From: CAYORM01 sp964406375
GTDB taxonomy: Bacteria; Pseudomonadota; Alphaproteobacteria; DSM-16000; Inquilinaceae
Assembly: GCA_964406375.1 (NCBI GenBank)
Contig: CAYORM010000090.1
Span: forward strand, 1 to 11,159
Direction of reading: 5' to 3'
Length of the DNA: 11,159 bases
The translations under genes and the position numbers were made by a program. Below, in pieces: positions 1 through 5,912 of the stretch. The notes below the pieces were generated by a model that was not told the origin of the DNA, did not search any database, and saw only the letters and a program-made list of their open reading frames with translations. Positions within the stretch are counted from its first letter, which is position 1, and each line of letters opens with the position of its first letter.

Positions 1-673
1 GCGATCGGCTCGGCCGGGCTCGGCGCGCTGGTGCTGTTCGCCGCCTATACCTCCGATCTCGGCTACTTCATGGAGAATGCCGAGCTCTATCCCTACTTCG
101 AGGGGCTGCTGCTCGATTTCTCGCTGGCCAACCCCTACGTCGTCGTCGGCCTGCTGATCGGCGGGTTGCTGCCCTATCTCTTCGGGGCGCTGGGCATGAC
201 CGCGGTCGGCCGCGCCGCCGGTTCGGTCGTCGAGGAGGTGCGGCGCCAGTTCCGCGAGAATTCCGGCATCATGGCGGGGACCTCGAAGCCGGATTACGGG
301 CGCGCCGTCGACATGCTGACGCGCTCGGCGATCCGCGAGATGATCATCCCCTCGCTGCTGCCGGTGCTGGCGCTGATCGTGCTCTATGTCGTCGTCGCGC
401 TGATCNNNNNNNNNNATGCTGCTGGGCGTGATCGTCACCGGCCTCTTCGTCGCGATCTCGATGACCTCCGGCGGTGGCGCCTGGGACAATGCCAAGAAGT
501 ACATCGAGGAAGGCCATCACGGCGGCAAGGGCTCGGAGGCCCACAAGGCGGCGGTGACCGGCGATACCGTCGGCGATCCCTATAAGGACACCGCGGGCCC
601 GGCGGTGAACCCGATGATCAAGATCACCAACATCGTGGCGCTGCTGCTGCTGGCCATCCTGGCCCACAGCTGA
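1..673 (+). CDS. hppA: Membrane-bound proton-translocating pyrophosphatase, C-terminal part (5' end off window, internal N gap)
   Basis: The product is an integral inner-membrane pump that couples hydrolysis of pyrophosphate to ion export, usually protons in this group. The 5' end lies off the left edge. The visible reading begins AIGSAGLGALVLFAAYT, a segment conserved in H+-PPases, followed by several hydrophobic membrane helices. After the gap it continues with GLFVAISMTSGGGAWDNAKK, HHGGKGSEAHKAAVTGDTVG and DPYKDTAGPAVNP. This is the acidic, metal/pyrophosphate-binding C-terminal region, and a last hydrophobic helix ends at LAHS. The first part is read in the frame of base 1 (1-405) and the second in the frame of base 416 (416-673). 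The N run is 10 bases, not a multiple of three, so the frame break is an assembly artefact rather than a mutation. The K/A residue that sets potassium dependence lies just upstream of the visible start in this family, so the subclass cannot be read. Confidence 0.93.
406..415. other. Assembly gap of 10 N inside hppA
   Basis: Ten consecutive N bases interrupt the pyrophosphatase gene. The codons on either side join only if the true length is a multiple of three, so the stated length is a placeholder. From memory of full-length family members, roughly ten to twenty residues in a loop and helix start are missing. That figure is an estimate. Confidence 0.95.
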
Positions 674-688
674 CGCATCTGGCGCTAT

Positions 689-732
689 GAGAAAGCCCCG
701 GTGCCGCAAGGCGCCGGGGCGTCGTGTTTCTC
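689..732. terminator. Bidirectional hairpin terminator between convergent hppA and bamE
   Basis: An 11-base-pair stem spans 695-705 and 710-720 around a GCAA loop. It is flanked by GAGAAA (689-694) and TTTCTC (727-732), which can also pair. Read on the plus strand the stem is fully paired apart from one G.U, but the T-rich stretch starts six bases after the stem. Read on the minus strand there is one A.C mismatch, but TTTCTC follows the stem directly. It therefore fits bamE transcripts especially well and serves hppA too. It lies 15 bases after the hppA stop and about 30 bases after the bamE stop. Confidence 0.85.
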
Positions 733-762
733 AGGGCAGCCGCTAGGGGCAGCGGCTCGCCA

Positions 763-1206
763 TCACTCGTTGAAGCGGCCGAGATTGCCGAGGAATTGCT
801 CGATCAGGCCCAGCTCGCGGCCGAGCGTCGGCGTCTGGCGGGTGACGAGCGCGACGTCCTCGGCGTCGTTGAGATCGAACTGCTGCACCGTCTGGACGAT
901 GCCGGTCGCCGGGTCGAACTGGATGCGAATGACCCGCCGTTCCGTCACCTCGGGCGGCAGGAAGGCGATCGTCTCCACCCGCTGACCGATATAGTACCAG
1001 ATCGTGTCGTCGAAGGTCGCGACGGTGGTCGGCGTGCCGAGGATGCTGCGCACCTCCGATGCGCTCGAGAACCCGGGCTGGATCTGCTCGAGGCGATAAT
1101 CCTCGACCATGTTCCCGCGTGTCGCCACCCGCGGCGAGCAGGCGCCGACCAGCAGCATGGCGGCTGCGAGCGCGGCGGAGAAGCGGGCCGCGTGAGCGAA
1201 TGTCAT
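763..1206 (-). CDS. bamE: Outer membrane protein assembly factor BamE (SmpA/OmlA lipoprotein)
   Basis: BamE is a small lipoprotein of the BAM complex, which folds beta-barrel proteins into the outer membrane. The 147-residue product has a positively charged start, a hydrophobic signal stretch and a lipobox VGAC, with the lipidated cysteine at residue 23. The BamE domain follows at about residues 33-112 (IQPGFSSASEVRSILGTPT, then DDTIWYYIGQR and the strand with RRVIRIQFD). The tail ELGLIEQFLGNLGRFNE looks like the conserved extension of alphaproteobacterial BamE. The ATG at 1206 gives a complete signal peptide, and an AGGGG sits about 11 bases upstream. The gene is transcribed divergently from the chaperone gene to its right and convergently with hppA. 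No other reading fits as well. Confidence 0.93.
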   Translation of the reverse strand: MTFAHAARFSAALAAAMLLVGACSPRVATRGNMVEDYRLEQIQPGFSSASEVRSILGTPTTVATFDDTIWYYIGQRVETIAFLPPEVTERRVIRIQFDPATGIVQTVQQFDLNDAEDVALVTRQTPTLGRELGLIEQFLGNLGRFNE

Positions 1207-1312
1207 GACGGAACTTGCCCCTCGAAGATCGGCGGATTACCCACGGACCGTCTGTAACACACGCGGTCCGTACCGACAAAGATCGGCAGACGGCAGAGCG
1301 GGGAGGCGAAGC
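1207..1312. promoter_or_regulatory. Divergent promoter region of bamE and the CBP3-type gene, with an inverted repeat
   Basis: This 106-base interval separates two divergent genes and must hold both promoters unless they are further out. A perfect 8-base inverted repeat, ACGGACCG (1243-1250) and CGGTCCGT (1264-1271), is separated by 13 bases, a 21-base centre-to-centre spacing or about two helical turns. That geometry suits a dimeric regulator, but an RNA hairpin is equally possible. I could not pick convincing -35/-10 pairs for either gene. Confidence 0.4.
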
Positions 1313-1852
1313 GTGCTGTCGGGATTGGTTCGGAGGCGGCGTCGCAAACAGGGTGCCGCCGCCCTCTATGCCGCCGTCGTGGCTCAGTCGCGGCAACCGG
1401 TCTTCTATTCGTGGCTCCGTGTGCCCGATACCATAGACGGGCGCTTCGACCTCGTGGCGCTGCATGCGATCCTGTTGGTCGGCCGGCTGAGGGCCGGATC
1501 CGACGAGGCGCGCCGGGTGGCCCAGGAGCTGGTCGATTCGATGTTCGCCGATCTCGAACATGGGCTGCGTGAGCTCGGCGTCAGCGATCAGGGGCTGCCG
1601 CGCCGCATGCGCGCAATGGCCTCGGGCTTCCTCGGCCGCATGGTGGCCTATGATGCCGCACTCGCCGAGCCCTCCGACCAGCCGCTGATCAATGCGCTGC
1701 GCCGGAACCTGTGGGGTACCGTGGAGGTCGGACCGGAACCGGTCGAGACGATGGCGGCCTATGTCCGGGCACAGCATGCGGCGCTCGCCCGACAGGAAGA
1801 GGCGGAGCTGATCGAGGGGCGGGTCGTCTTCCGGCCCCTATCGGAGAGCTGA
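1313..1852 (+). CDS. Ubiquinol-cytochrome c chaperone (CBP3/UQCC family)
   Basis: The family (Pfam ubiquinol-cytochrome C chaperone) helps cytochrome b of the respiratory bc1 complex to mature. From the GTG at 1313 the protein has 179 residues, the usual size in Alphaproteobacteria. It begins with a basic RRRRRKQG stretch, then AAALYAAVVAQSRQPVFYSW, the helix-rich core FDLVALHAILLVGRLR and the segment LVDSMFADLEHGLRELGVSD, all family hallmarks. The GTG was chosen because GGGAGG (1301-1306) lies six bases upstream. An ATG at 1205 would add 36 unrelated residues and overlap the bamE start. The stop is two bases before the yceD-like gene, so the two are probably cotranscribed. The family assignment is firm; the direct partner in this organism is inferred. 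Confidence 0.88.
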   Translation: MLSGLVRRRRRKQGAAALYAAVVAQSRQPVFYSWLRVPDTIDGRFDLVALHAILLVGRLRAGSDEARRVAQELVDSMFADLEHGLRELGVSDQGLPRRMRAMASGFLGRMVAYDAALAEPSDQPLINALRRNLWGTVEVGPEPVETMAAYVRAQHAALARQEEAELIEGRVVFRPLSES

Positions 1853-1854
1853 CG

Positions 1855-2310
1855 ATGCAGACACCCGAATTTTCCAGACCGCTCCGCGCCGCGACGCTGG
1901 CGAACAAGCCCTCGGCGCATGACTTCGCCGCGACCGAGGCGGAATGCGAGGCGGTCGCCCGGCGCCTCGGCGTCGAGGGGGTGCGGGCATTGCGGACCGA
2001 GGCCACGGCGCGGCGGCGGTCCGATGGCGGTGTGGTGATGCGCGGCCGGGTTGAGGCCGTGGTCACGCGGCGGTCGGTCGTGTCGCTCGAACCCTTCGAC
2101 AGCCGCATCGAGGAGGAGTTCGACGTGACCTTCCTGCCGGTGGCTGCCGCCGAAGCGGCGGTCGAGATCGACCCGCTGGGCGATGACGTCGAACCGCTGG
2201 TTGGCGGTGTCGTCGATGTCGGCGAGATCGCGGTCCAGTATCTCGCGCTCGGCCTCGAGCCGCATCCGCGGGCGCCGGGCGAATTGCCGGAGGCGGCGGA
2301 CGAGCCGTGA
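1855..2310 (+). CDS. YceD/DUF177 family protein
   Basis: YceD-like proteins are encoded beside rpmF/plsX in many bacteria, and the E. coli member has been linked to 23S rRNA accumulation; the biochemical activity is not settled. The 151-residue product opens with MQTPEFSRPL. The centre holds SVVSLEPFDSRIEEEF and the end has VDVGEIAVQYLALGLEPHPR, both typical of the alphaproteobacterial form. The ATG at 1855 has GGAG (1843-1846) at good spacing. It follows the chaperone stop after two bases, so translation is probably coupled; an earlier in-frame ATG at 1711 would lie deep in the preceding gene. One oddity is that the position before VVSLEP, which in relatives I remember is often cysteine, is serine here. 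The only cysteine is near the start (AECEA). Confidence 0.85.
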   Translation: MQTPEFSRPLRAATLANKPSAHDFAATEAECEAVARRLGVEGVRALRTEATARRRSDGGVVMRGRVEAVVTRRSVVSLEPFDSRIEEEFDVTFLPVAAAEAAVEIDPLGDDVEPLVGGVVDVGEIAVQYLALGLEPHPRAPGELPEAADEP

Positions 2311-2347
2311 TCCTTCCGCGGCAGCGCGCCCGCTCGGGGCGTTGCGG

Positions 2348-2369
2348 TCCGTGGTGCTTGCCCCACGGG
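2348..2369 (+). repeat. Small hairpin downstream of the yceD-like gene
   Basis: CCGTGG (2349-2354) and CCACGG (2363-2368) form a perfect 6-base-pair stem with an 8-base loop, extendable by one T.G pair. A T-containing stretch (GGTTGGTTT) follows but is not a real T run. It could help end transcription or protect the 3' end of the upstream message. It overlaps the candidate promoter of rpmF. Confidence 0.3.
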
Positions 2370-2386
2370 TTGGTTTCCATTAGATA
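2358..2386 (+). promoter_or_regulatory. Candidate sigma70-type promoter for rpmF-plsX-fabH
   Basis: TTGCCC (2358-2363) is separated by 17 bases from TAGATA (2381-2386). The -35 matches the consensus in four of six positions and the -10 in three. The expected start near 2393 would place the following hairpin at the very 5' end of the transcript. This was read by eye in the only AT-richer patch of the interval. Confidence 0.4.
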
Positions 2387-2396
2387 ACGCCGGTCC

Positions 2397-2424
2397 AAGG
2401 CGGCTCCGGACGGCGCCGCCTTTT
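2397..2424 (+). terminator. Terminator-like hairpin immediately before rpmF
   Basis: AAGGCGGC (2397-2404) pairs perfectly with GCCGCCTT (2415-2422) around a 10-base loop, and the stem runs into TTTT (2421-2424). This has the form of an intrinsic terminator for the upstream chaperone/yceD transcript. Its end is only 17 bases from the rpmF start codon, so it would sit in the rpmF leader of any message starting upstream. Confidence 0.6.
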
Positions 2425-2441
2425 CATCGAAAGCACAACCG

Positions 2442-2630
2442 ATGGCCGTTCCGAAGAAGAAGACGTCGAAGTCGCGGCGCGACATGCGGCGCTCGCATCA
2501 CGCGCTTGCCGCGTCCACCTATGTCGAGTGCTCGAACTGCGGCGAGCTGGCGCGGCCGCACCATGTCTGCGCCTCTTGCGGCCATTATCACGGCCGCGAG
2601 GTCGTCGCCGAGGTCGAAGCCGCGGCTTGA
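2442..2630 (+). CDS. rpmF: 50S ribosomal protein L32, zinc-ribbon form
   Basis: L32 is a small protein of the large ribosomal subunit. The 62-residue product begins MAVPKKKTSKSRRDMRRSHH, the family signature. It carries four cysteines at residues 30, 33, 43 and 46 in two CxxC pairs, so it is the zinc-binding (C+) form. The length is normal. No strong Shine-Dalgarno is visible before the ATG at 2442, only a weak GAAAG, and a terminator-like hairpin ends 17 bases upstream. plsX begins 34 bases downstream, so rpmF, plsX and fabH probably form one transcript, as in many bacteria. Confidence 0.97.
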   Translation: MAVPKKKTSKSRRDMRRSHHALAASTYVECSNCGELARPHHVCASCGHYHGREVVAEVEAAA

Positions 2631-2664
2631 TTCGGGTCGCGTGGCTCTCCCCGCGGCGCGATTC

Positions 2665-3738
2665 ATGAGCGTCTCCGCAAACGATCGCGCCGTCACCATC
2701 GCGCTCGATGCGATGGGCGGGGATCGCGCCCCGGACATGATTCTGGACGGGGCCGAGATCGCCCGATCGCACAATCCGGATATCCGGTTCCTGCTGGTCG
2801 GTGACGAGCGGACGATCGGGCCGATGGTCGAGAACCGGCCAGCGCTGGCCGCCGTCTCGACCCTGCGCCATGCCATCGACAAGGTGCGGGGTGATGACCG
2901 ACCCTCGACGGCGCTACGCAACGGCCGCCGGTCGAGCATGCGCCTCGCCATCGACGCGGTGGCGGCGGGCGAGGCGCAATGCGTGGTCTCGGCCGGCAAT
3001 ACCGGCGCGCTGATGGCGATGGCGAAGTTCGTCTTCAAGACATTGCCGGGCATCGACCGGCCGGCGATCGCCTCGTTCATGCCGACGGTGCGCGGCGAGA
3101 CGGTGATGCTCGATCTTGGCGCCAACATCGAGTGCGACCCCGACAACCTCGTCCAGTTCGCGGTGATGGGGGCGGTGTTCGGCAAGGCCGTGCTCGGCCT
3201 CGTCGAGCCGACGATCGGCCTGCTCAATGTCGGCTCGGAGGCTCTGAAGGGGCCGGATGTCATCCGCGATGCCGCGGCACGGCTGCGCGAGATGGAGCTG
3301 CCCGGCCGTTTCGACGGCTTCGTCGAGGGCAACGACATCCCGGCCGGCGCGGTCGATGTGGTGGTGATGGACGGCTTCACCGGCAATGTCGTGCTGAAGA
3401 CGATCGAGGGCACGGCGAAGCTCTACGGCACCTGGCTGCGCTCGACCTTCCGGTCCTCGCTCCTGTCACGGCTCGGCTATCTCTTCGCGCGGGGAGCCTT
3501 CCGCCGGCTGCGGCAGCGGACCGATCCACGCGCCTATAACGGGGCGATGTTCCTCGGGCTCAACGGCATCTGCGTGAAGAGCCATGGCGGCACCGACGCC
3601 GTGGGCTTTGCCCATGCAATCGATGTCGCGGTGGATCTCGTGCGTCACGGTTTCAACGAGAAGGTGAAGCAGGAATTCGCCCGCTTCGGGCGTCTCGTCC
3701 CGGATCCGGCCCCGGTGGCCGTCGGCACGGCATCGTGA
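2665..3738 (+). CDS. plsX: Phosphate acyltransferase PlsX
   Basis: PlsX converts acyl-ACP and phosphate to acyl-phosphate, the donor used by PlsY to start phospholipid synthesis; it acts at the inner face of the membrane. The 357-residue reading carries the family motifs in order: ALDAMGGDRAPD (13-24), GDDRPSTALR (76-85), SAGNTGAL (109-116), LDLGAN (149-154), NVGSE (188-192), EGNDI (221-225) and DGFTGN (236-241). The ATG at 2665 gives the usual length. A GTG at 2641 is in frame and would add eight residues; neither has a strong ribosome site. The stop TGA overlaps the GTG of fabH, so translation of the two is probably coupled. Confidence 0.96.
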   Translation: MSVSANDRAVTIALDAMGGDRAPDMILDGAEIARSHNPDIRFLLVGDERTIGPMVENRPALAAVSTLRHAIDKVRGDDRPSTALRNGRRSSMRLAIDAVAAGEAQCVVSAGNTGALMAMAKFVFKTLPGIDRPAIASFMPTVRGETVMLDLGANIECDPDNLVQFAVMGAVFGKAVLGLVEPTIGLLNVGSEALKGPDVIRDAAARLREMELPGRFDGFVEGNDIPAGAVDVVVMDGFTGNVVLKTIEGTAKLYGTWLRSTFRSSLLSRLGYLFARGAFRRLRQRTDPRAYNGAMFLGLNGICVKSHGGTDAVGFAHAIDVAVDLVRHGFNEKVKQEFARFGRLVPDPAPVAVGTAS

Positions 3739-4712
3739 CCGTCCGGCGCGCGCGGATCATCGCCTGCGGCTCGGCGCTGCCGCAGCGGATCGTCACCAAT
3801 GACGACCTCGCCGCCATCGTCGACACTTCCGACGAATGGATCGTCCAGCGCACGGGCATCCGCGAGCGACGCATCGCCGGCGAGGGCGAGACGACCTCGT
3901 CGCTGGCGCTGGAGGCGGCACGGGCGGCGCTGCATCAGGCGGGCGTGGACGCGGCTGAAGTCGACCTCATCATCCTTGCGACCACCACCCCGGACCGCAC
4001 CTTCCCGGCGACCGCCGTCCGGGTCCAGGCGGGACTCGGCATCACGCGCGGCGCGGCCTTCGACGTGCAGGCGGTGTGCTCCGGCTTCGTCTACGCGCTC
4101 GGAATCGCCGATGCGATGATCCGCGCCGGCAGTGCCGAGACCGCCCTCGTGATCGGATCAGAGACCTTCTCGCGCCTGCTCGACTGGAGCGATCGGTCGA
4201 CCTGCGTGCTGTTCGGCGACGGCGCCGGGGCCGTCTTGCTGCGGGCGGTCGAGGTTGAGGAGGGGACGGACACGCCGGGCATACTGTCCACCCATCTCCA
4301 TTCCGACGGGCGGCTCGAGGACTCGCTCTATGTCGATGGTGGCCCGTCCACCACGGGACAGGTCGGAAAAGTCCGCATGAATGGCCGCGAGGTCTTCAAG
4401 CACGCCGTCAACAACATGGCGGAAGTGGTTGAAGAAGCGCTGGCAGCCAATGGTTGTTCTCCGGCAGACATCGATTGGCTGGTCCCGCATCAGGCCAATC
4501 GCCGGATCATCGAGGCGACCGCCCGCAAGCTGGATCTGCCAATCGAGAAGGTGGTTCTGACGGTCGACCGGCATGCCAACACCTCGGCCGCCTCAATCCC
4601 GCTGGCGCTCGCCGCGGGGGTGGAGGACGGCCGGATCAAGCCCGGCGATCTCGTACTGATCGAGGCGCTCGGCGGTGGGCTGACCTGGGGTGCGTCACTC
4701 ATCCGCTGGTGA
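3735..4712 (+). CDS. fabH: Beta-ketoacyl-ACP synthase III (FabH)
   Basis: FabH condenses acetyl-CoA (or another acyl-CoA) with malonyl-ACP, the first step of type II fatty acid synthesis in the cytoplasm. The 325-residue protein has the full catalytic triad of the family: Cys115 in AVCSGFVYAL, His252 in VPHQANRRII and Asn282 in HANTSAASIPLAL. Also present are DEWIVQRTGIRERR near the start and EALGGGLTWGA at the end. It starts with GTG at 3735 inside the last bases of plsX (GTGA overlap), which keeps the two lipid enzymes in step. The length is normal and no damage is seen. Substrate chain preference cannot be read from the sequence. Confidence 0.97.
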   Translation: MTVRRARIIACGSALPQRIVTNDDLAAIVDTSDEWIVQRTGIRERRIAGEGETTSSLALEAARAALHQAGVDAAEVDLIILATTTPDRTFPATAVRVQAGLGITRGAAFDVQAVCSGFVYALGIADAMIRAGSAETALVIGSETFSRLLDWSDRSTCVLFGDGAGAVLLRAVEVEEGTDTPGILSTHLHSDGRLEDSLYVDGGPSTTGQVGKVRMNGREVFKHAVNNMAEVVEEALAANGCSPADIDWLVPHQANRRIIEATARKLDLPIEKVVLTVDRHANTSAASIPLALAAGVEDGRIKPGDLVLIEALGGGLTWGASLIRW

Positions 4713-4820
4713 TGCGGCGCGGCCATGCTGTGCCGCGAATGAGAAACGGCGCCCAAGGCGCTGATTGACTGACCAAACCGGCTGACTTACCGTAGCCGTT
4801 CCGACGGGACGGGGTGCGGG
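4713..4820 (+). promoter_or_regulatory. fabH-ihfA intergenic region with candidate ihfA promoter
   Basis: TTGACT (4765-4770) matches the -35 consensus in five of six bases, and 17 bases later TACCGT (4788-4793) is a weak -10. The start would fall near 4800, leaving a leader of about 20 bases. Short GC-rich dyads lie between 4714 and 4762 (for example GCGCC CAA GGCGC) without a T run, so they are poor terminators. ihfA may be both read through from fabH and transcribed on its own. Confidence 0.4.
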
Positions 4821-5135
4821 ATGTCGAATGCGGTCACACGCGCGCAGCTGAGCGAAGCGGTCTATGAGCAGGTCGGACTGTCGCGCAACGAATCCGCGGC
4901 GCTGGTCGAGACCGTGCTGGATGAGATCTCGCAGGCGCTCGAACGCGGAGAAACGGTGAAGATCTCCTCCTTCGGGACCTTCGGCGTGCGGCAGAAGGGA
5001 AGGCGCGTCGGCCGTAACCCGAAGACAGGTGAGGAGGTGCCGATCCTGCCGCGGCGCGTTCTGGTCTTCCGGGCGAGCCATGTGCTGAAGGATCGCATCA
5101 ACGGGCTCACCGTGTCCGAGGAAGACGAGGATTGA
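4821..5135 (+). CDS. ihfA: Integration host factor subunit alpha
   Basis: IHF is a heterodimeric nucleoid protein that bends DNA sharply and assists transcription, replication and recombination. The 104-residue product has the HU/IHF fold. It begins with TRAQLSEAVYEQVGLSRNES. SSFGTFGVRQKGRR lies at about 49-62, and the DNA-inserting arm GRNPKTGEEVPI has the intercalating proline at residue 67. ARRVLVF-like and SHVLKDRIN segments follow. GRNPKTGEEVPI with RRVLVFRAS, and the position beside a MerR gene, favour IHF alpha over HU or IHF beta. The last residues (SEEDED) are an acidic tail. Its stop overlaps the ATG of the next gene by one base. Confidence 0.94.
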   Translation: MSNAVTRAQLSEAVYEQVGLSRNESAALVETVLDEISQALERGETVKISSFGTFGVRQKGRRVGRNPKTGEEVPILPRRVLVFRASHVLKDRINGLTVSEEDED

Positions 5136-5695
5136 TGGCACGGGAAGCCGAGGCCGAGTCGAGGATGCGGACGGTCCGCAAGGCGCCGACCGCGTATCGG
5201 ACGATCAGCGAGGTGTCCGAGGATATCGGCGTGCCCCAGCACGTGCTGCGTTTCTGGGAGACGAAATTTTCGCAGATCCGTCCGCTCAAGCGTGGCGGCG
5301 GTCGGCGCTATTACCGTCCGGAGGACATACAGGTCCTTCGCCGGATCCAGCGGCTTCTCTATGAAGAAGGCTACACCATCAAGGGTGTACAGCGTCTTCT
5401 TAAGGAACAGAAGGGAGATCGGACCACGGTCGATCCCGAGGAGCCGGCCTATCAGGCGCCGCGTGGGCGGAGCCCTGGTCCGGAACTGCCGCTCGATCTG
5501 CCCGAGATGCCGGAGCGGTCCTCCCGTGTGGAGCCGTCCGATCAGGACGATCCGGATCTCCGGTCGGAATCCGGACGGGATGTCGGGCATGATCCGCTTG
5601 TCGGGGCACTGCCGCCCGAGATCGAACGGGAGCTGTCGCTTCTCCTGATGGAGCTGCAGAGCCTGAAAAGCCTCCTGACCGGGGCGGAACGGTAA
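5135..5695 (+). CDS. MerR-family transcriptional regulator
   Basis: This is a DNA-binding protein of the MerR superfamily, conserved next to ihfA in Alphaproteobacteria. The 186-residue product has an N-terminal helix-turn-helix and wing: TISEVSEDIGVPQHVLRFWE (about 23-42), then KRGGGRRYYRPEDIQVLRRI and LLYEEGYTIKGVQRLLKEQ. The rest, from about residue 92, is proline- and acid-rich and probably disordered. It ends with a short helix, EIERELSLLLMELQSLKSLL, that could be a dimerisation or contact element. There are no clustered cysteines, so metal sensing as in MerR itself is unlikely. The ATG at 5135 overlaps the ihfA stop; another ATG at 5165 is possible and keeps the whole domain. Its target genes are unknown. 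Confidence 0.9.
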   Translation: MAREAEAESRMRTVRKAPTAYRTISEVSEDIGVPQHVLRFWETKFSQIRPLKRGGGRRYYRPEDIQVLRRIQRLLYEEGYTIKGVQRLLKEQKGDRTTVDPEEPAYQAPRGRSPGPELPLDLPEMPERSSRVEPSDQDDPDLRSESGRDVGHDPLVGALPPEIERELSLLLMELQSLKSLLTGAER

Positions 5696-5709
5696 GGCGT
5701 TCACCATCA

Positions 5710-5738
5710 TTGCGCGGCACCGCGGCGGTGGCTATAGT
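5710..5738 (+). promoter_or_regulatory. Promoter of tRNA-Pro
   Basis: TTGCGC (5710-5715), a 17-base spacer and TATAGT (5733-5738) make a clear sigma70-type promoter ending 35 bases before the tRNA. The -10 matches in five of six positions. The stretch just after it is CCGCCCCGC, the GC-rich discriminator typical of stable-RNA promoters under stringent (ppGpp) control in other proteobacteria; such control here is inferred. Confidence 0.7.
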
Positions 5739-5773
5739 CCGCCCCGCTTCGCGCCGGTCGCGAGGCCCCCGGT

Positions 5774-5850
5774 CGGAGCGTGGCGCAGCCTGGTAGCGCA
5801 CCAGCATGGGGCGCTGGGGGTCGTGGGTTCGAATCCCGCCGCTCCGACCA
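5774..5850 (+). tRNA. tRNA-Pro, anticodon GGG
   Basis: The 77-base sequence folds into a full cloverleaf. The acceptor stem is CGGAGCG (5774-5780) with CGCTCCG (5840-5846), discriminator A and an encoded CCA end (5848-5850). The D arm has GCGC...GCGC around AGCCTGGTA. The anticodon stem is CCAGC/GCTGG (5801-5805, 5813-5817) with loop ATGGGGC, so the anticodon at 5808-5810 is GGG. The T arm is GTGGG TTCGAAT CCCGC. The C1-G72 pair is the bacterial tRNA-Pro identity mark. It reads CCC and CCU codons. It lies 78 bases after the MerR gene with its own promoter. Confidence 0.97.
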
Positions 5851-5858
5851 TTTCTTCC

Positions 5859-5876
5859 CCGAGGAACCAGCCTCGG
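5859..5876 (+). terminator. Possible weak hairpin terminator after tRNA-Pro
   Basis: CCGAGG (5859-5864) and CCTCGG (5871-5876) make a perfect 6-base-pair stem with a 6-base loop, eight bases after the tRNA CCA end. No T run follows (the next bases are ATACCC), so it could be a processing or pausing element rather than a strong terminator. Confidence 0.35.
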
Positions 5877-5912
5877 ATACCCGATGATCCCCGCTAGCGT
5901 GATCCTGGCCGC

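Noticed and set aside
31..585. Single open frame running through the N gap of hppA
   Set aside because: After the gap this frame turns into an Arg-rich non-homologous tail. The true continuation is in the frame starting at 416.
1205..1312. N-terminal extension of the chaperone gene from the ATG at 1205
   Set aside because: It would overlap the bamE start and cover the inverted repeat with unconserved residues; the GTG at 1313 has a good GGGAGG site and gives the family length.
743..1777. 344-codon open frame on the minus strand
   Set aside because: It spans bamE, the divergent intergenic region and most of the chaperone gene in another frame, and its translation is low-complexity Arg/His-rich. 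The real genes in both places are well supported.
2506..2664. Upstream start for plsX inside rpmF
   Set aside because: The extra residues are an out-of-frame reading of rpmF. The PlsX homology begins just after the ATG at 2665.
2424..3413. 329-codon minus-strand open frame opposite rpmF and plsX
   Set aside because: The translation is Ser/Arg/Thr-rich and without motifs, while the plus strand encodes intact L32 and PlsX.
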